Assembly: GCA_033557465.1 (NCBI GenBank)
Contig: CM066035.1
Location: 246,716,869-246,780,868 of the forward strand
Source: Ichthyophis bannanicus
Taxonomy: Eukaryota > Chordata > Amphibia > Gymnophiona > Ichthyophiidae
Direction: 5' to 3'
Length of the DNA stretch: 64,000 nt
Made by a program: the position numbers and the translations under genes. Shown here piece after piece: positions 52,760-63,555 of the stretch. Under the pieces are notes generated by a model, which worked only from the letters and a program-made list of their open reading frames with translations, was not told where the DNA came from and made no database searches. Each line of letters begins with the position of its first letter. Within the stretch, counting starts at the first letter, position 1.

Positions 52760-53987
52760 TGTATTGTTTTTGCTTTGTTAGGTAAAGATGTTGGTCGGAA
52801 GTAGTTTTGTTTTTTCTCCATCTCCGTTCAATTTTCCTGAGCTCCCTCTTTTCCTGTCGTATTTTTGTTGAGTACCATGGCTTGTTCTGTCTCTTGTTGT
52901 GGTGTTGTTTCTCGGTCCTGTCATCGGATGGTTTGGCGGCGTTAGCTAGAACGCTGTTCCAGTTGGAAACTTGTTCCTCCAGGTCCTCTGAGTCAATGTT
53001 CAAGTGTTGTATTGTGTCCTGTATGAATACGTCCTTGTCAAAGGACTTGAATCGTCTTTGTGTGTGTGGGATGTTCACTCTTTCGCTTGTCTGGTCTTCT
53101 TGTGATTGCAGTTTCGTCTCGATTAAGTAATGGTCAGACCATGGTACTGGGGTGATGGTGGGTGTAGAGATTAGGTCTCTTGAAGTTAGGTAGTTTGATG
53201 CGAAGATGAGGTCTGGGGATGATCCAAGTCTGTGTGTTGGTGCATTGACTATCTGTGTGAATTGAAGTGAGGTCATTGCTTGAAGGAAGGCCTCTGCATC
53301 TTTTGTATTGGCGGACTTTAGGTTGAAGTCTCCGATTAGTAGTGCTGGTTTGTTGTTTGCTGTTATGGCACAGGCTTCTTCGAGTGTGAAGGCTAGTTCG
53401 TCAGGTGGAGCACGGGGTGCTCTGTAGGTTAGGCAGATTGCAATATTCTTGTTCTTGATGCTAATTGTGTTACACTGCTGTGTATCTGTGAGGTTCTGTG
53501 TCTTGAACTTGAGTTTTGTTTTTGCTATTATTAGGACTCCTCCTCCACGCTTGTGGGTGCGAGGGCAGTTGTATGCTGAGTAGTTGTTCGGTACTATTTG
53601 GTTGAGTAGTACACTGTCGGTAGGGTTGAGCCATGTCTCTGTGATGCATATTATGTCGGGCTGTCGCTCTTCTATGTGGTCTACCAGAGTGTGTATCTTG
53701 TTGCAGACGGATCTGGCGTTTATGAGCTCAATTGTTGTTGTCTTTGTGGAAGAGGTTGTTGCTACATGTGCTTCCTTTGAGCCGGTGTTGGTGTTTGATT
53801 TGTGTCTGTTTGGTCTCTTTGCTTGGGGGTTTGCGAGTGTCTCTTTGTGTGTGTGTTGTGGACCGAGATATGGCAGTGCAGTTGGAGGGTACCATGGTGT
53901 GTTTGTTTGAGGGTAGTGGAGGTGTGTGGTCGGTGGGAGGAGTTGTGTGACTATTAGGTATAGAGGGAGGAAGTATGTGGTGTGCAT
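52608..53987 (-). pseudogene. L2 endonuclease domain
   Basis: A 459-codon frame. After a non-conserved Thr/Pro-rich start of about 85 residues, the AP-endonuclease domain shows IELINARSVCNKI, ICITETWL, KRGGGVLIIAK, CLTYRAPRAPPDE, LLIGDFNL, SSPDLIFASN and WSDHYLIE. The C-terminal part is a basic linker (KPWYSTKIRQEKRELRKIER). It shifts phase into the 52759-52241 frame. Confidence 0.9.
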
Positions 53988-54063
53988 GTTGGTAGTTTGT
54001 GATGTTCGGATAGGGTGACGCCTGTCTCCTTAGGTCTTCGTCTGTTGTTTGCTTTGGGGAGAG

Positions 54064-54570
54064 CTGTACTTGTTGCGGGAGCCTGTCCCGGGGATGTAGA
54101 GCTGGACCTGTGGCAGTCGCCTTGGTGCGGGAGCCTGTCCCGTGGAGGGAGCCTGTCCCGTGGATGTGGAGCTGGATCTGTTGCGGTGCGGGAGCCTGTC
54201 CCGTGGAGGGAGCCTGTCCCGTGAATGTGGAGCTGGATCTGTGGCGGTCGCCTTGGTGCGGGAGCCTGTCCCGTGGAGGGAGCCTGTCCCGTGGGTGTGG
54301 AGCTGGATCTGTTGCGGTGCGGGAGCCTGTCCCGTGGAGGGAGCCTGTCCCGTGAATGTGGAGCTGGATCTGTGGCGGTCGCCTTGGTGCGGGAGCCTGT
54401 CCCGTGGAGGGAGCCTGTCCCGTGGGTGTGGAGCTGGATCTGTTGCGGTGCGGGAGCCTGTCCCGTGGAGGGAGCCTGTCCCGTGAATGTGGAGCTGGAT
54501 CTGTGGCGGTCGCCTTGGTGCGGGAGCCTGTCCCGTGGAGGGAGCCTGTCCCGTGGGTGTGGAGCTAGAT
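54064..54570. repeat. 131-bp higher-order minisatellite at the L2 5' end
   Basis: A GGGAGCCTGTCCCGTGGAGG-based tandem. The marker CGCCTTGG recurs at 54118, 54249, 54380 and 54511, exactly 131 bp apart. Each 131-bp unit has two related halves of about 60 and 71 bp. All six frames are largely open, giving long artefactual ORFs. It occupies the 5' UTR position of the LINE. Confidence 0.93.
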
Positions 54571-54590
54571 CTGTCTTCTATCAGGTGCTT

Positions 54591-55746
54591 GCCACAGTAA
54601 ATCAGGTGATAACGTCTTGGAATTTTAAAACAAATGAATTTATCTTGAATTGTAAAGATCGTCATTAGTCACTAGTACAGATTTCAAAGATAAAATCCTA
54701 ACACAATTTTCTTATTCACTCAGAATTTAAACCATTCATTCTCAGGTTGCAATCTGCCGTTAGTTTTTGAAACAACAGATATACTTCCTTTATTTTACAC
54801 AAGCAAGAGACTGCTCAATCGGGAACGGCTGTCTCATTCCCTAGTAAGCTGTGTGATCCACACCCCTCCGCTCACTGGAAACGAAATGATCACAGTTTCA
54901 CAGACACACAGAGACATGCTAGCAAGAATCATTTAAATCAGTGTCAAGTCGTGATCTAATAATTACTTTGTAGATCAAAGGAAAAACCAAAACAGTTCTC
55001 TATCATTTCCTATTTAAACTATCACAGTGCTTACTGAAAATTTGAACATACAGCCGACAGAAATTCTTCTCACTTGGTCCGGTACAGGAACTCGAAAGGG
55101 GTTAATAAGAACGCAACCCTTTCCAGGCTAAGCCCAAAGCTATCGGGATCCACAATCCTGACTAAACATTCTTATTAAATGATAAATAAATGATATATAT
55201 TACATAACCACAGCAGAAGGATCATTATTATTAAAAACATATTGAATAATACAGGTACAATTGTCCTGAAATAAGCACAAACTAACAGCATTGAGATTTA
55301 AGCCTGCACAGGGTTAGAAAGACACTGTACATTCTTTCCTTCAGACACGCCCCCTGTCAGTTTTTCACACTGTGCAGTAGGAAAGCGAACTGGGTCAGAC
55401 CAGCTTTTGGATTTTTAAAATAACTCTAGGTGTTTTGCATCTTCTTTCTGCTTTATTAATACAATTTCTTAATCAGTGAACTGTCACAAATTACTCAACA
55501 GAATAATCTCACATTTATAACAGAAGGGAAACTCGTGGTTTCAACAGAGAACAAAAAAAAACAGATACACAGTAGGGCAGACAATACACATCAAACGCTT
55601 CACAATCATGCTAGCAACATATCCCAAACAAAACCCAGTCCTGTCTGTTCTGACTAGGCTGAATCATGATTTTTTTTTTAACAGCTGTACCTCGCGAATA
55701 CTCATGCAAGGATTTTCAAACAAATTTTTCCCCACGCATACTCATG
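54591..55746 (-). other. ERV-3 leader, 5' part
   Basis: Inverse complement of the extra leader block of ERV-2 (for example 54960-55320 against about 57830-58230, sharing GTGCTTATTTCAGGA and ATTATTCAATATGTTTT-like patches). A CTTGCATGAGTA unit near 55700 matches the repeated leader units of ERV-2 at about 57130-57250. The primer site is absent, lost with the end of the LTR. Confidence 0.7.
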
Positions 55747-56285
55747 TTCTTCTCCATTCTAGACATAGGCAAACTTTTCATTGGTCCCAGTACTCTCCCG
55801 TACCCCTTCCATTGGTGCTGGTACTGATATGCTTATCCAATTATGTTCCTCCAGTGGGCTCAGCACCTGCTTACCCCCCCTCTAGTCCCAATTACAATGG
55901 CCAGTTCATCTACTTGTTACTTTCATACTCTCAAGGCCATAGAACCAATTTGTGCATGTAGGGGAGCAGGGCTCTGCAACTCATCTGTCAGCAATCCCAA
56001 TTAAATCCCTTGCAGATGTACTTTCTTTCAGCACAGTTAATTAATTCCATAGAAGCATAGCACACCTTATCAGTACCAATTAAACTTGTTTTTCTCTATT
56101 TTCTAAGTTTCGATTCTGCTTAGCTATGTTCAGTTAAGCTGAGTTAAGTTTCAATTCTATGGTGTCATCATTAAGGGGGGTTTTCATTCCTCTGGGCCTA
56201 ACTACAGGCTTCAGTTACAGGTCAAGCTGCTTAGGCCTGTCTACTCACTTCAGACACCATGGATCACAGGCCTTCACCTACCACA
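55747..56285 (-). repeat. ERV-3 5' LTR, truncated
   Basis: Matches 45281-45823 of the 3' LTR almost base for base, then stops. The last 140 bp or so of the LTR (TATA box, R and U5) and the primer site are deleted. It is followed by target duplication ATCT (56286-56289). Confidence 0.9.
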
Positions 56286-56292
56286 ATCTTAA

Positions 56293-56820
56293 TGTGGCAG
56301 GCTATGGCCTATAATAGCCTGCAAATATGGAAGGCCTGTAAGTTAGGCCCTGATTCCAACCCCCATCTCAGTAAAGAACCAAAGTTTGTAAAAGTTTGAG
56401 AAAACTGTTTTAAAACTGCTTAATAAGAAGTTTTCATGAATGCATAAATCTTTCATTATTCTCTTGTGCTGTGAAGATAGAAATGTTTCAATACATGCAT
56501 TCCTAGAGCCAGAAACGACCTTGCAGTAGAGAAGTATCCAAACCTAGAAACTGTACCTTTGTTAGAACAGTCCGGGAAGGGGGAGCAGGGAGCTAAGCCC
56601 AGAAAGGATCTCTGATTGGACAAGTGCAGGGGGCGTTGGAACCAACAGAAAGTCTGCATGTATCAAGCTGAAGAAAAATGTATAAATGAATAGGTTTCTG
56701 TAATAACTTTGCTCAGTCCTTTTTGAAGCTTTGACTAACTGGGTCTTGTGCACAATAAACTGGCTTGGATCTTTGAACTGACTCCTGGTATTATTTATTG
56801 CATGCTTATCAGCTGCTACA
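56293..56820 (+). repeat. ERV-2 5' LTR
   Basis: A 528-bp LTR, TGTGGCAGG to GCTGCTACA, with a TATA-like TGTATAAATG near 56680 and AATAAA near 56755. It shares R/U5 and parts of U3 with ERV-1. Confidence 0.92.
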
Positions 56821-56826
56821 TATTCT

Positions 56827-56844
56827 TGGTGCGTTGGCCGGGAA
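56827..56844 (+). promoter_or_regulatory. ERV-2 primer-binding site, tRNA-Gly type
   Basis: TGGTGCGTTGGCCGGGAA, identical to the ERV-1 site, 6 bases after the LTR end. Confidence 0.82.
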
Positions 56845-58645
56845 TGTGTGAGTAGTGGATGGTATGCAAGTGAATATACCACGACTTCTTGCCTCAAAGG
56901 TTTGGTCCGGTTGGAACCATGTCTGTCCGACCGCAGGGGAATTCTCTGGCGCCACTGGTCTTATTGCATTGGAGAGGGTTCCGCCTTGCCTCGGCGGGCC
57001 ACTGGGTCCAGCTGGCCAACACCTCCGAACCCGAGGGGAGTCCAGGATCCAACCTAAGAACTGGTTTGGTATCGGGACCAGATCCTGTGAGTAGAAAACC
57101 TTGGGCATTTGAGTCAGTGAAGTCTGGGGAACGTCTTGCATGAGTATATGAGACTGGGATAGTCAGTGCAGCCTGGGGAAAAAGCCTTGCATGAGTACGC
57201 GAGTCTAATTTGGTATAGACTAACTGGGAAAGTCTTGCATGAGTGCGCGAGACAAGAGAGCCTGATCACCTCTCATAAGGGTGGTCCTAGTATGCTCTGC
57301 ATGAGTGCGTGGAAGCAGAAGTCATTGACCCTTTGTTTGGGATAGTCAGTTAGTCAGTAAAACCTTGGGTATTTGAAAAATGATTTCTTGTTGCTGGTAT
57401 AAATGTTTGTGTGACTGAGAGGTCTTGAGTAAGACTAAGTGAGAGCGGACTCCTGAGTAGCGCAGTTCCTGGCCAGACGACTGCGCCCAGGTCGCGAAAA
57501 GGAAGAAGCATTTGGTGTTTGTCTCCCCCATTGTTCCGTTGTCCTTATCTGTTGAAACCATGGGTTTCCCTTCTGGTATAATGTAAGACTATTCTGTTAG
57601 GTAATTTGTGAAACAGTTTACCGATTAAGGAATAGTATTAAGAGAAGAAGAAAGAAGAAGGAAAAACCAACTCAGGAGTCACTTTTACGTACAAAGACAG
57701 CTGTCTCACTAATTCCAGGTTTTTTCTTCAGCACAGCGTGAGACTGGCAAGCAGAGAGAGAGGGGGCGTGTCTGTAGAAAGGAATGTTTAGTATCTTTTA
57801 ACCCTGTGAAGGCTTATTTTCAATGTTCTACAGCTGGGTTAATTTGTGCTTATTTCAGGAAAATTGTACCTGTTTTATTCAATATGTTTTAATAGTGATG
57901 TTCCTTCTGCTATGGTCATGTATTATATATCATTTAATAGGAATGTTTAGTCAGAATTTTGGATCCCGACAGTTTTGGGCTCAGCCTGGAAAGGGTTAAG
58001 TTCTTATTAACCCCATTCGAGTTCCTCAACTGTTCTTGTACGGACCAAGTGAGGAGGATTTCTGTACAGCTATAGGTATAATGCATTTGTGGGCTTAGCC
58101 TTGTCTTGTGTCTTTTTATGTTCCAATCTTCAGCAAACACTGTAATGGTCCAAACAGAAATGATAGAGAAATTAAGGAAACTGCTTTTGTTTTTCCTTTG
58201 ACCTTCGAAGTAGAGGTTAAGAACCCTGACAGGACTATGAAGCATCCCGAGCCCGTAGTACCAGAGCACGACTTGAAAATTATTTAAATCCTGAGGGAAT
58301 GTACATGTCCTTTGAATGTCTGCTTTCTGAACTGTAAGATTTAAAGTAATTTCTTTTGCAGAGACATTGTTCAGCTTAAGTGCTGATTACGGCTGGCAGT
58401 TAGTTTCCATGCCAAGTATTTTTATTCCAGTCATACGTAACAGATATGTGGCCGTCATGTTAGGAGCCATAGTTCTTTCTTTTGGGATTGTTGTTATAAC
58501 ATGTTGCAAAATCATAGTTTTATATTTTAAGGATTTTATCTAAATTGTTCCTATTTAGAATGAGCACACACATCCATTATGTTTAGTCCACAGGAAAATG
58601 CAGCCTGACTGCCCGCCCCCTCTATCTGTTGTCAAGTACGTCATC
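56845..58645 (+). other. ERV-2 leader with extra block of about 1 kb
   Basis: The first 0.7 kb aligns with the ERV-1 leader, including repeated CTTGCATGAGT units. From about 57545 to 58620 there is extra sequence absent from ERV-1 but present, inverted, in ERV-3. It contains a GA-rich stretch, several short open frames and no domain I recognise. Confidence 0.7.
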
Positions 58646-60119
58646 ATGGGGGGGGGGGGGGCCGGAGTCCATGCAGATTTTGTTGAAATGTATGACTAGG
58701 AATTTTAGCAAGGGATTTGCTGGAGACTATGGAATTAGAATGTCTCCGTCCCGATTAGAAATGCTCTGTGAAAGGGAGTGGCCAGTGTTAGCTACTTCAT
58801 GGCCCCATGAGGGCACCTTTGATGTTAATGCAGTTTTCCGTGTTCATCAGATTGTGCAAAAGATGTTCCCTGATCAGTTCCCCTACATAGACTCCAGGTT
58901 AAATGTTTGTGAGAAAAAAAAACAGTGTAGGAGATTAGTAGCAACCACAAGGGGGGGACCCAGAAGTCTGGAAAAAAAAAAAAAGCTGCCCATTTATTCT
59001 GCCCCAGAATCTCTAGACATTCCACTCTGTCCGTCCCAGTATCTTTATAGGCCAGTCCCCTCAGCTCTGCCACCACCCCAGGCAGAGCCTGGGGCAGGGG
59101 GGGACACCTCCCTGCAGATGTACCCCAAGTAGTTCACCAGCCACCTCCGCAGCAGGAGGACGTGCACCCCCTCTTGACCGGAAGCCCCAGCTCAGTTTAA
59201 AGTACTCCGAGTGGGCCACAGTCCACCGATGACACTACAAGCAGGGATTCATTTGCCAGTTCAGGGTCACTCATAGCCAGCGCCCGAGAACATGAAGTGG
59301 AACCCAGACAGTCCCAATTGCCATATGCCTTCAGAAGTACAACTACCAGTAAAAGGGATGGTCACGTTATACCATTGCGCCAGGTCCAGGGCCTACCCAC
59401 CCTTAATACCGAAAGCCAGCTGACCAGCCTTGTTTCTGCCACTGATTTACTGAACTGAAAGATGCATTATGCCTCCTACACTGAGAAGCCTTAGGATTTG
59501 ATTGAACTAATGAACAGTATTATGCAGACCCATCAGCCTTGATAACCCCAAGTGGGATCCAAATAGTGCAGGCAGCCCTCACTATATACCCCATGTGATC
59601 CAGCAGCTCAGGAGAATTTGCGTATGGTAAATGCAGTTTTTGTCAGTCAGTCAGTCCCAGAGAGATATAAAACGGAAATTGCAGAAACTGGATGGATTTG
59701 CGGGCATGATAGTTAATGGAAGTTGCTCAGAAAGTGTTTGTGAATCGTGAAAATGAATGTGACAGAGAAAGTGAATGTAAGATGAAAAAGAAAGCAGATC
59801 ATCTTGCTGCTGCTTTAGTTGAACGACGTGGAGGAGGTTTTCCTAATCGAAGGAGCAGAGGAAGTGGAAGGGATCGTGAAAATGATCGGCCCTCACTGGG
59901 TGCGAATCAGTGAGCCCATTGCAGAGAAGAAGGACATTAGAGAAGTGAATGCCCGCATCTTGACTCCACCCCCAGGAAGGGAGGAGGAAGCACTTGGAGA
60001 ACAGGAGGTTGATTTCAGAGTCATGGAAGAATAAACTGAGCACAGTGTTCCAGCAAGAGAGGGAAGAAACTATTGAGGGAGTGGCAGTTGCAACAGGCTA
60101 TGACATGGATGAAGACTAG
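58646..60119 (+). pseudogene. gag: ERV-2 gag, deleted
   Basis: A start ATG followed by a run of G (Gly codons, length-variable) leads in a shifted frame to a matrix domain (FAGDYGIRMSPSRL, to about 58920). An A-rich slip region follows (58912-58985). The p12-like part and capsid are broken: about 0.3 kb of central capsid is missing near 59543, and a small rearrangement lies near 59705. The nucleocapsid (59716-60050) has lost its zinc knuckle to stops and substitutions. The frame ends at TAG 60117-60119, the same read-through position as ERV-1. Confidence 0.83.
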
Positions 60120-62870
60120 GCCAGACCAGACTCCGAGTTCACCCTTGGTCCCCGGGAGCCTATGGTCATTCTGAAAATAGGGGACCAATATATGGACTTT
60201 ATGGTGGATACAGGAGCTGAACACTCAGTGGTGGCAAAGCCAGTAGCCCCTTTGTCTTCTCGATGCATCACCATTGTCAGAGCTACTGGGGCTAAGGCCA
60301 CAAAGCCTTTCCTGCAGAACCGCATGTGTGAACTAGGGGGACAGAAAATAACGCACCAGTTCTTGTATATGCCTGAATGCCCTATTCCACTTTTGGGCCG
60401 AGATCTGCTTGCAAAGCTCCAGGCACAGATATCCTTTGCTGAAGGGGGAGAAATGCAAATGACTGTGAACCCAAAGCCTGCTGGATTGATGGTGCTGACT
60501 GTTCCCTGAGAAGAAGAGTAGCGGTTCTATAGTACATCTCTAACCAAGTTAGCTAGTTCCTGTATACCCACCAACCTTATAGTCCCGCCTGAAGTATGGG
60601 CAGAAGATAATCCACCTGGCCTAGCGAAGAACATAGCCCCTGTCATTGTCACCCTCAAGCCAGGAGCGGAACCAGTGCATGTGAAGCAGTATCCTCTTCC
60701 CCGAACAGCCATTGAAGGTATCCACTGCCATCTGATGAAACTGTTGAAGTATGGACTTCTCAAGGAGTGCCAGTCACCTTGGAATATCCCCCCTTCTCCC
60801 AGTCAAGAAACCTGGGACAGGGGATTACCGCCCAGTACAAGATCTGAGGCGAGTGAATGATGCAGCTGAAACTATACACCCAGTGGTACCAAATCCTTAT
60901 ATTCTCTTGGGACTGATCCCCGCTGAGGCTACTCATTTCACTGTCCTGGACCTGAAAGAGGCCTTCTTCTGTATACGCCTAGTCAACTTTTGTTTGCTTT
61001 TGAATGGCAAGACCCCACAACAGGAAGGCGGGGTCAACTTACCTGGACTCGATTACCTCAAGGATTCAAGAATTCACCTACTCTCTTCAGTGCTGCTTTA
61101 AATCAGGATCTTTCAAGTTATTCTGTGAACCCAGGACAAAAGGTTCTTCTTCAGTATGTGGACAACTTGCTCATAGCCACAAATTCAGAAAGTGAATGTC
61201 TACAAGCCACCAGTGAACTCTTGCACCTTTTAAATGAGGCTGGATACAAAGTCTCAAGAGCCAAGGCACAATTATGTCAAACAAGTTAAATATCTGGGAT
61301 TCCAGTTGTCCAGCGGAATTCGATGCCTGGGACCAGAACGCAAAGAAGCTGTATGCAGTATTCCTACTCTAACCACCAGGAGGCAAGTGAGAGCCTTCTT
61401 GGGTGCTGCAAGATACTGTCGTATATGGATCCCCAATTTTGCGCTGCTAGCAAAACCCTTGTATCAAGCTACCAAAGGAATGGAGAGGTCTCCATTGGAG
61501 TGGGGACCTGAACAGGATGCAGCCTTTCGATCTCTTAAAAACCGCTCTGATGTTATCATCAGCTCTGGGTCTACCAGATGTCCAGAAAACCTTTCAGTCT
61601 CTATGTCCTTGAGTCACAAGGAAATGTTCTAGGAGTGTTGACTCAATCTCTTGGATCTTGGCAACGGCCAGTAGCCTATTTGTCAAAACAATTGGATGTA
61701 GTTGCAAAAGGCTGGCCCCCTTGTTTGAGAGCTGTTGCAGCTACAGCCCTCCTAGTGAGCAAAGCAGACAAGCTCACTTTGAGACAGAATCTTCAAGATA
61801 CTGTACCACACTCTGTTCTGATCCTTATGGAACACAAAAGAAGTTTCTGGCTGACAAATTCACGAATGTTGAAATATCAGAGTATGCTGTGTGAGAATCC
61901 TCGATTGCAATTGATGGTCAGTCAAGCTTTGAATCCTGCTACGCTGTTACCAGTTGGTCCTGGTCCCCCTGATCATGACTGTTTAGAAATTATGGACACT
62001 GTATTCTCAAGTCACCCTGATTTGACTGATGTCCCTCTGGAGGACCCTGAACAGACTTTCTTTATGGATGGAAGCAGTCTTGTCATCAATGGACATTGTT
62101 GTGCTGGGTATGCAGTGGTGACCCTTGATCTGGTGGTTGAGTCCACAGCTCTGGCCCCAGGAACTTCAGCACAGAAAGCTGAACTGATAGCCCTCACTAG
62201 AGCACTAACTATAGGAAAAGGGATCTGTCTAAATGTGTACACAGATTCCAAGTATGCCCTTACAACCTTGCATGCACATGGGGCCCTGTACAAAGAATGA
62301 GGGTTGATAATCTCAGGAAGCAAGTCCATTAAGTATGGCCCCGAGATATTGACATTATCAGATGCATACTGCCTACAGATCTCAGAATTTAGGAAAAGTA
62401 GAACGTATGAATAGAACCCTGAAATCTCAGTTGTCTAAACTTTGTCAAGAAGTTCACCTGAAGTGGCCCCAGGTTCTTCCTATAGCCCTTCTTAGGATAT
62501 ACTTAGCCCCTACTAAGTCTTTAGGAGTTTCCCCTTTTGAGATTCTGTATGGGCGACCCCCGCATATTGTATAGGGAATAAAGAGAGATATGGAACAGAT
62601 TAGATCTGAAATTACTAGACAAGAACTATTGGTTTTAAGTTTTGTTTTGCAGAGTCTTCATACATGGATACAAGATCAGCTGCCCATCCATCTAACAGAT
62701 GGACCCTGTATCCTCTCAAGCCTGGAGTCTCGGTGGGGATCAAAGAGTGGAGAAAGACACCATTGGCACCGCATTGGAAGGGACCTTATGTTGTCATCTT
62801 ATTAACCCCAACAGCAGTTAAAGTTGCAGAGCTTGATCCTTGGATTCATCACAGTCGAATAAAGTCAGCA
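60120..62870 (+). pseudogene. pol: ERV-2 pro-pol with YVDN and integrase deletion
   Basis: Protease 60162-60509 keeps the VDTGAEHS active site. RT continues uninterrupted by other elements but with frameshifts; the polymerase box reads YVDN (61155-61166). RNase H (61578-62300) keeps FMDGSS, KAELIAL and YTDSK. At about 62365 sequence jumps to the distal integrase, removing about 790 bp compared with ERV-1 (about 33239-34030): the end of RNase H, the zinc site and the first two catalytic Asps. GKVERMN and the C-terminal domain remain to about 62868. Confidence 0.88.
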
Positions 62871-62924
62871 GCCATTGATAGCATTGTAGAAAGGAAGGCA
62901 GCTACAAAAGTTTTAGCTATGTGA
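62868..62924 (+). pseudogene. env: ERV-2 env tail fused to integrase
   Basis: The integrase frame runs directly into the cytoplasmic-tail segment of env (IVERKAATKVLAM, compare IERKTATKVLAM in ERV-1). Everything from the env start through the membrane span is deleted. The frame stops at 62924. Confidence 0.8.
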
Positions 62925-63027
62925 CAATATTACCCTATACCCCAAAATGATGCTTCCAAGCAAGTATAATATGTGATTTAATTCTCACCCTTTCTCACTT
63001 GCGGGTAAGAATAATCAAAGAGGGGAA

Positions 63028-63555
63028 TGTGGCAGGCTATGGCCTATAATAGCCTGCAAATATGGAAGGCCTGTAAGTTAGGCCCTGATTCCAACCCCCA
63101 TCTCAGTAAAGAACCAAAGTCTGTAAAAGTTTGAGAAAACTGTTTTAAAACTGCTTAATAAGAAGTTTTCATGAATGCATAAATCTTTCATTATTCTCTT
63201 GTGCTGTGAAGATAGAAATGTTTCAATACATGCATTCCTAGAGCCAGAAACGACCTTGCAGTAGAGAAGTATCCAAACCTAGAAACTGTACTTTTGTTAG
63301 AACAGTCCGGGAAGGGGGAGCAGGGAGCTAAGCCCAGAAAGGATCTCTGATTGGACAAGTGCAGGGGGCGTTGGAACCAATAGAAAGTCTGCATGTATCA
63401 AGCTGAAGAAAAATGTATAAATGAATATGTTTCTGTAAGAACTTTGTTCAGTCCTTTTTGAAGCTTTGACTAACTGGGCCTTGTGCACAATAAACTGGCT
63501 TGGATCTTTGAACTGACTCCTAGTATTATTTATTGCATGCTTATCAGCTGCTACA
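63028..63555 (+). repeat. ERV-2 3' LTR
   Basis: A 528-bp LTR preceded by the polypurine tract AAAGAGGGGAA (about 63017-63027). It is the same length as the 5' LTR, with about 9 substitutions. Confidence 0.92.

Larger units (their letters stand above)
50640..54590 (-). mobile_element. L2-type LINE in the ERV-3 leader
   Basis: A nearly complete minus-strand L2 LINE: a 5' minisatellite (54570-54064), endonuclease (53987-52608), a linker and early RT frame (52759-52241), RT (52076-50946) and a 3' tail with AAGGCGGTTTAGAAATAC followed by TAAATAAATAAA and A-rich repeats (about 50705-50645). Frameshifts separate the three frames. It is in the same family as the fragment at 15702-16590. Confidence 0.9.
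45142..56285 (-). mobile_element. ERV-3: defective gammaretrovirus-like provirus with L2 insertion
   Basis: Read on the minus strand: a truncated 5' LTR (56285-55747), leader (55746 to about 54600 and about 50610-50150), gag remnants, protease, RT, RNase H, a truncated integrase, a deleted env, polypurine tract (45824-45835) and a full 3' LTR (45823-45142). It is flanked by ATCT at 45138-45141 and 56286-56289. An L2 LINE (about 50640-54590) sits in the leader. It shares the YVDN polymerase change, the integrase-core deletion and the extra leader block with ERV-2. It is heavily degraded. Confidence 0.85.
56293..63555 (+). mobile_element. ERV-2: defective provirus abutting ERV-3
   Basis: A 7.26-kb provirus with two 528-bp LTRs (56293-56820 and 63028-63555), a tRNA-Gly-type primer site, a long leader, gag, pol with YVDN and an integrase-core deletion, and only the very end of env. 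The flanks do not match (TTAA on the left, GTCA on the right), so it has no target duplication. Only 3 bp separate it from the ERV-3 target duplication. The LTRs differ at about 9 sites by eye. Confidence 0.9.

Noticed and set aside
54030..54668. Long ORFs on both strands, rich in Gly/Pro/Ser/Thr, as a repeat protein
   Set aside because: All arise from the 131-bp minisatellite, which is open in every frame; no evidence for coding.
45142..63555. One giant composite mobile element bounded by inverted LTRs and a 120-bp target duplication
   Set aside because: ERV-3 has its own 4-bp duplication on both sides, so it inserted alone; an exchange joining ERV-2 explains the rest with fewer assumptions.
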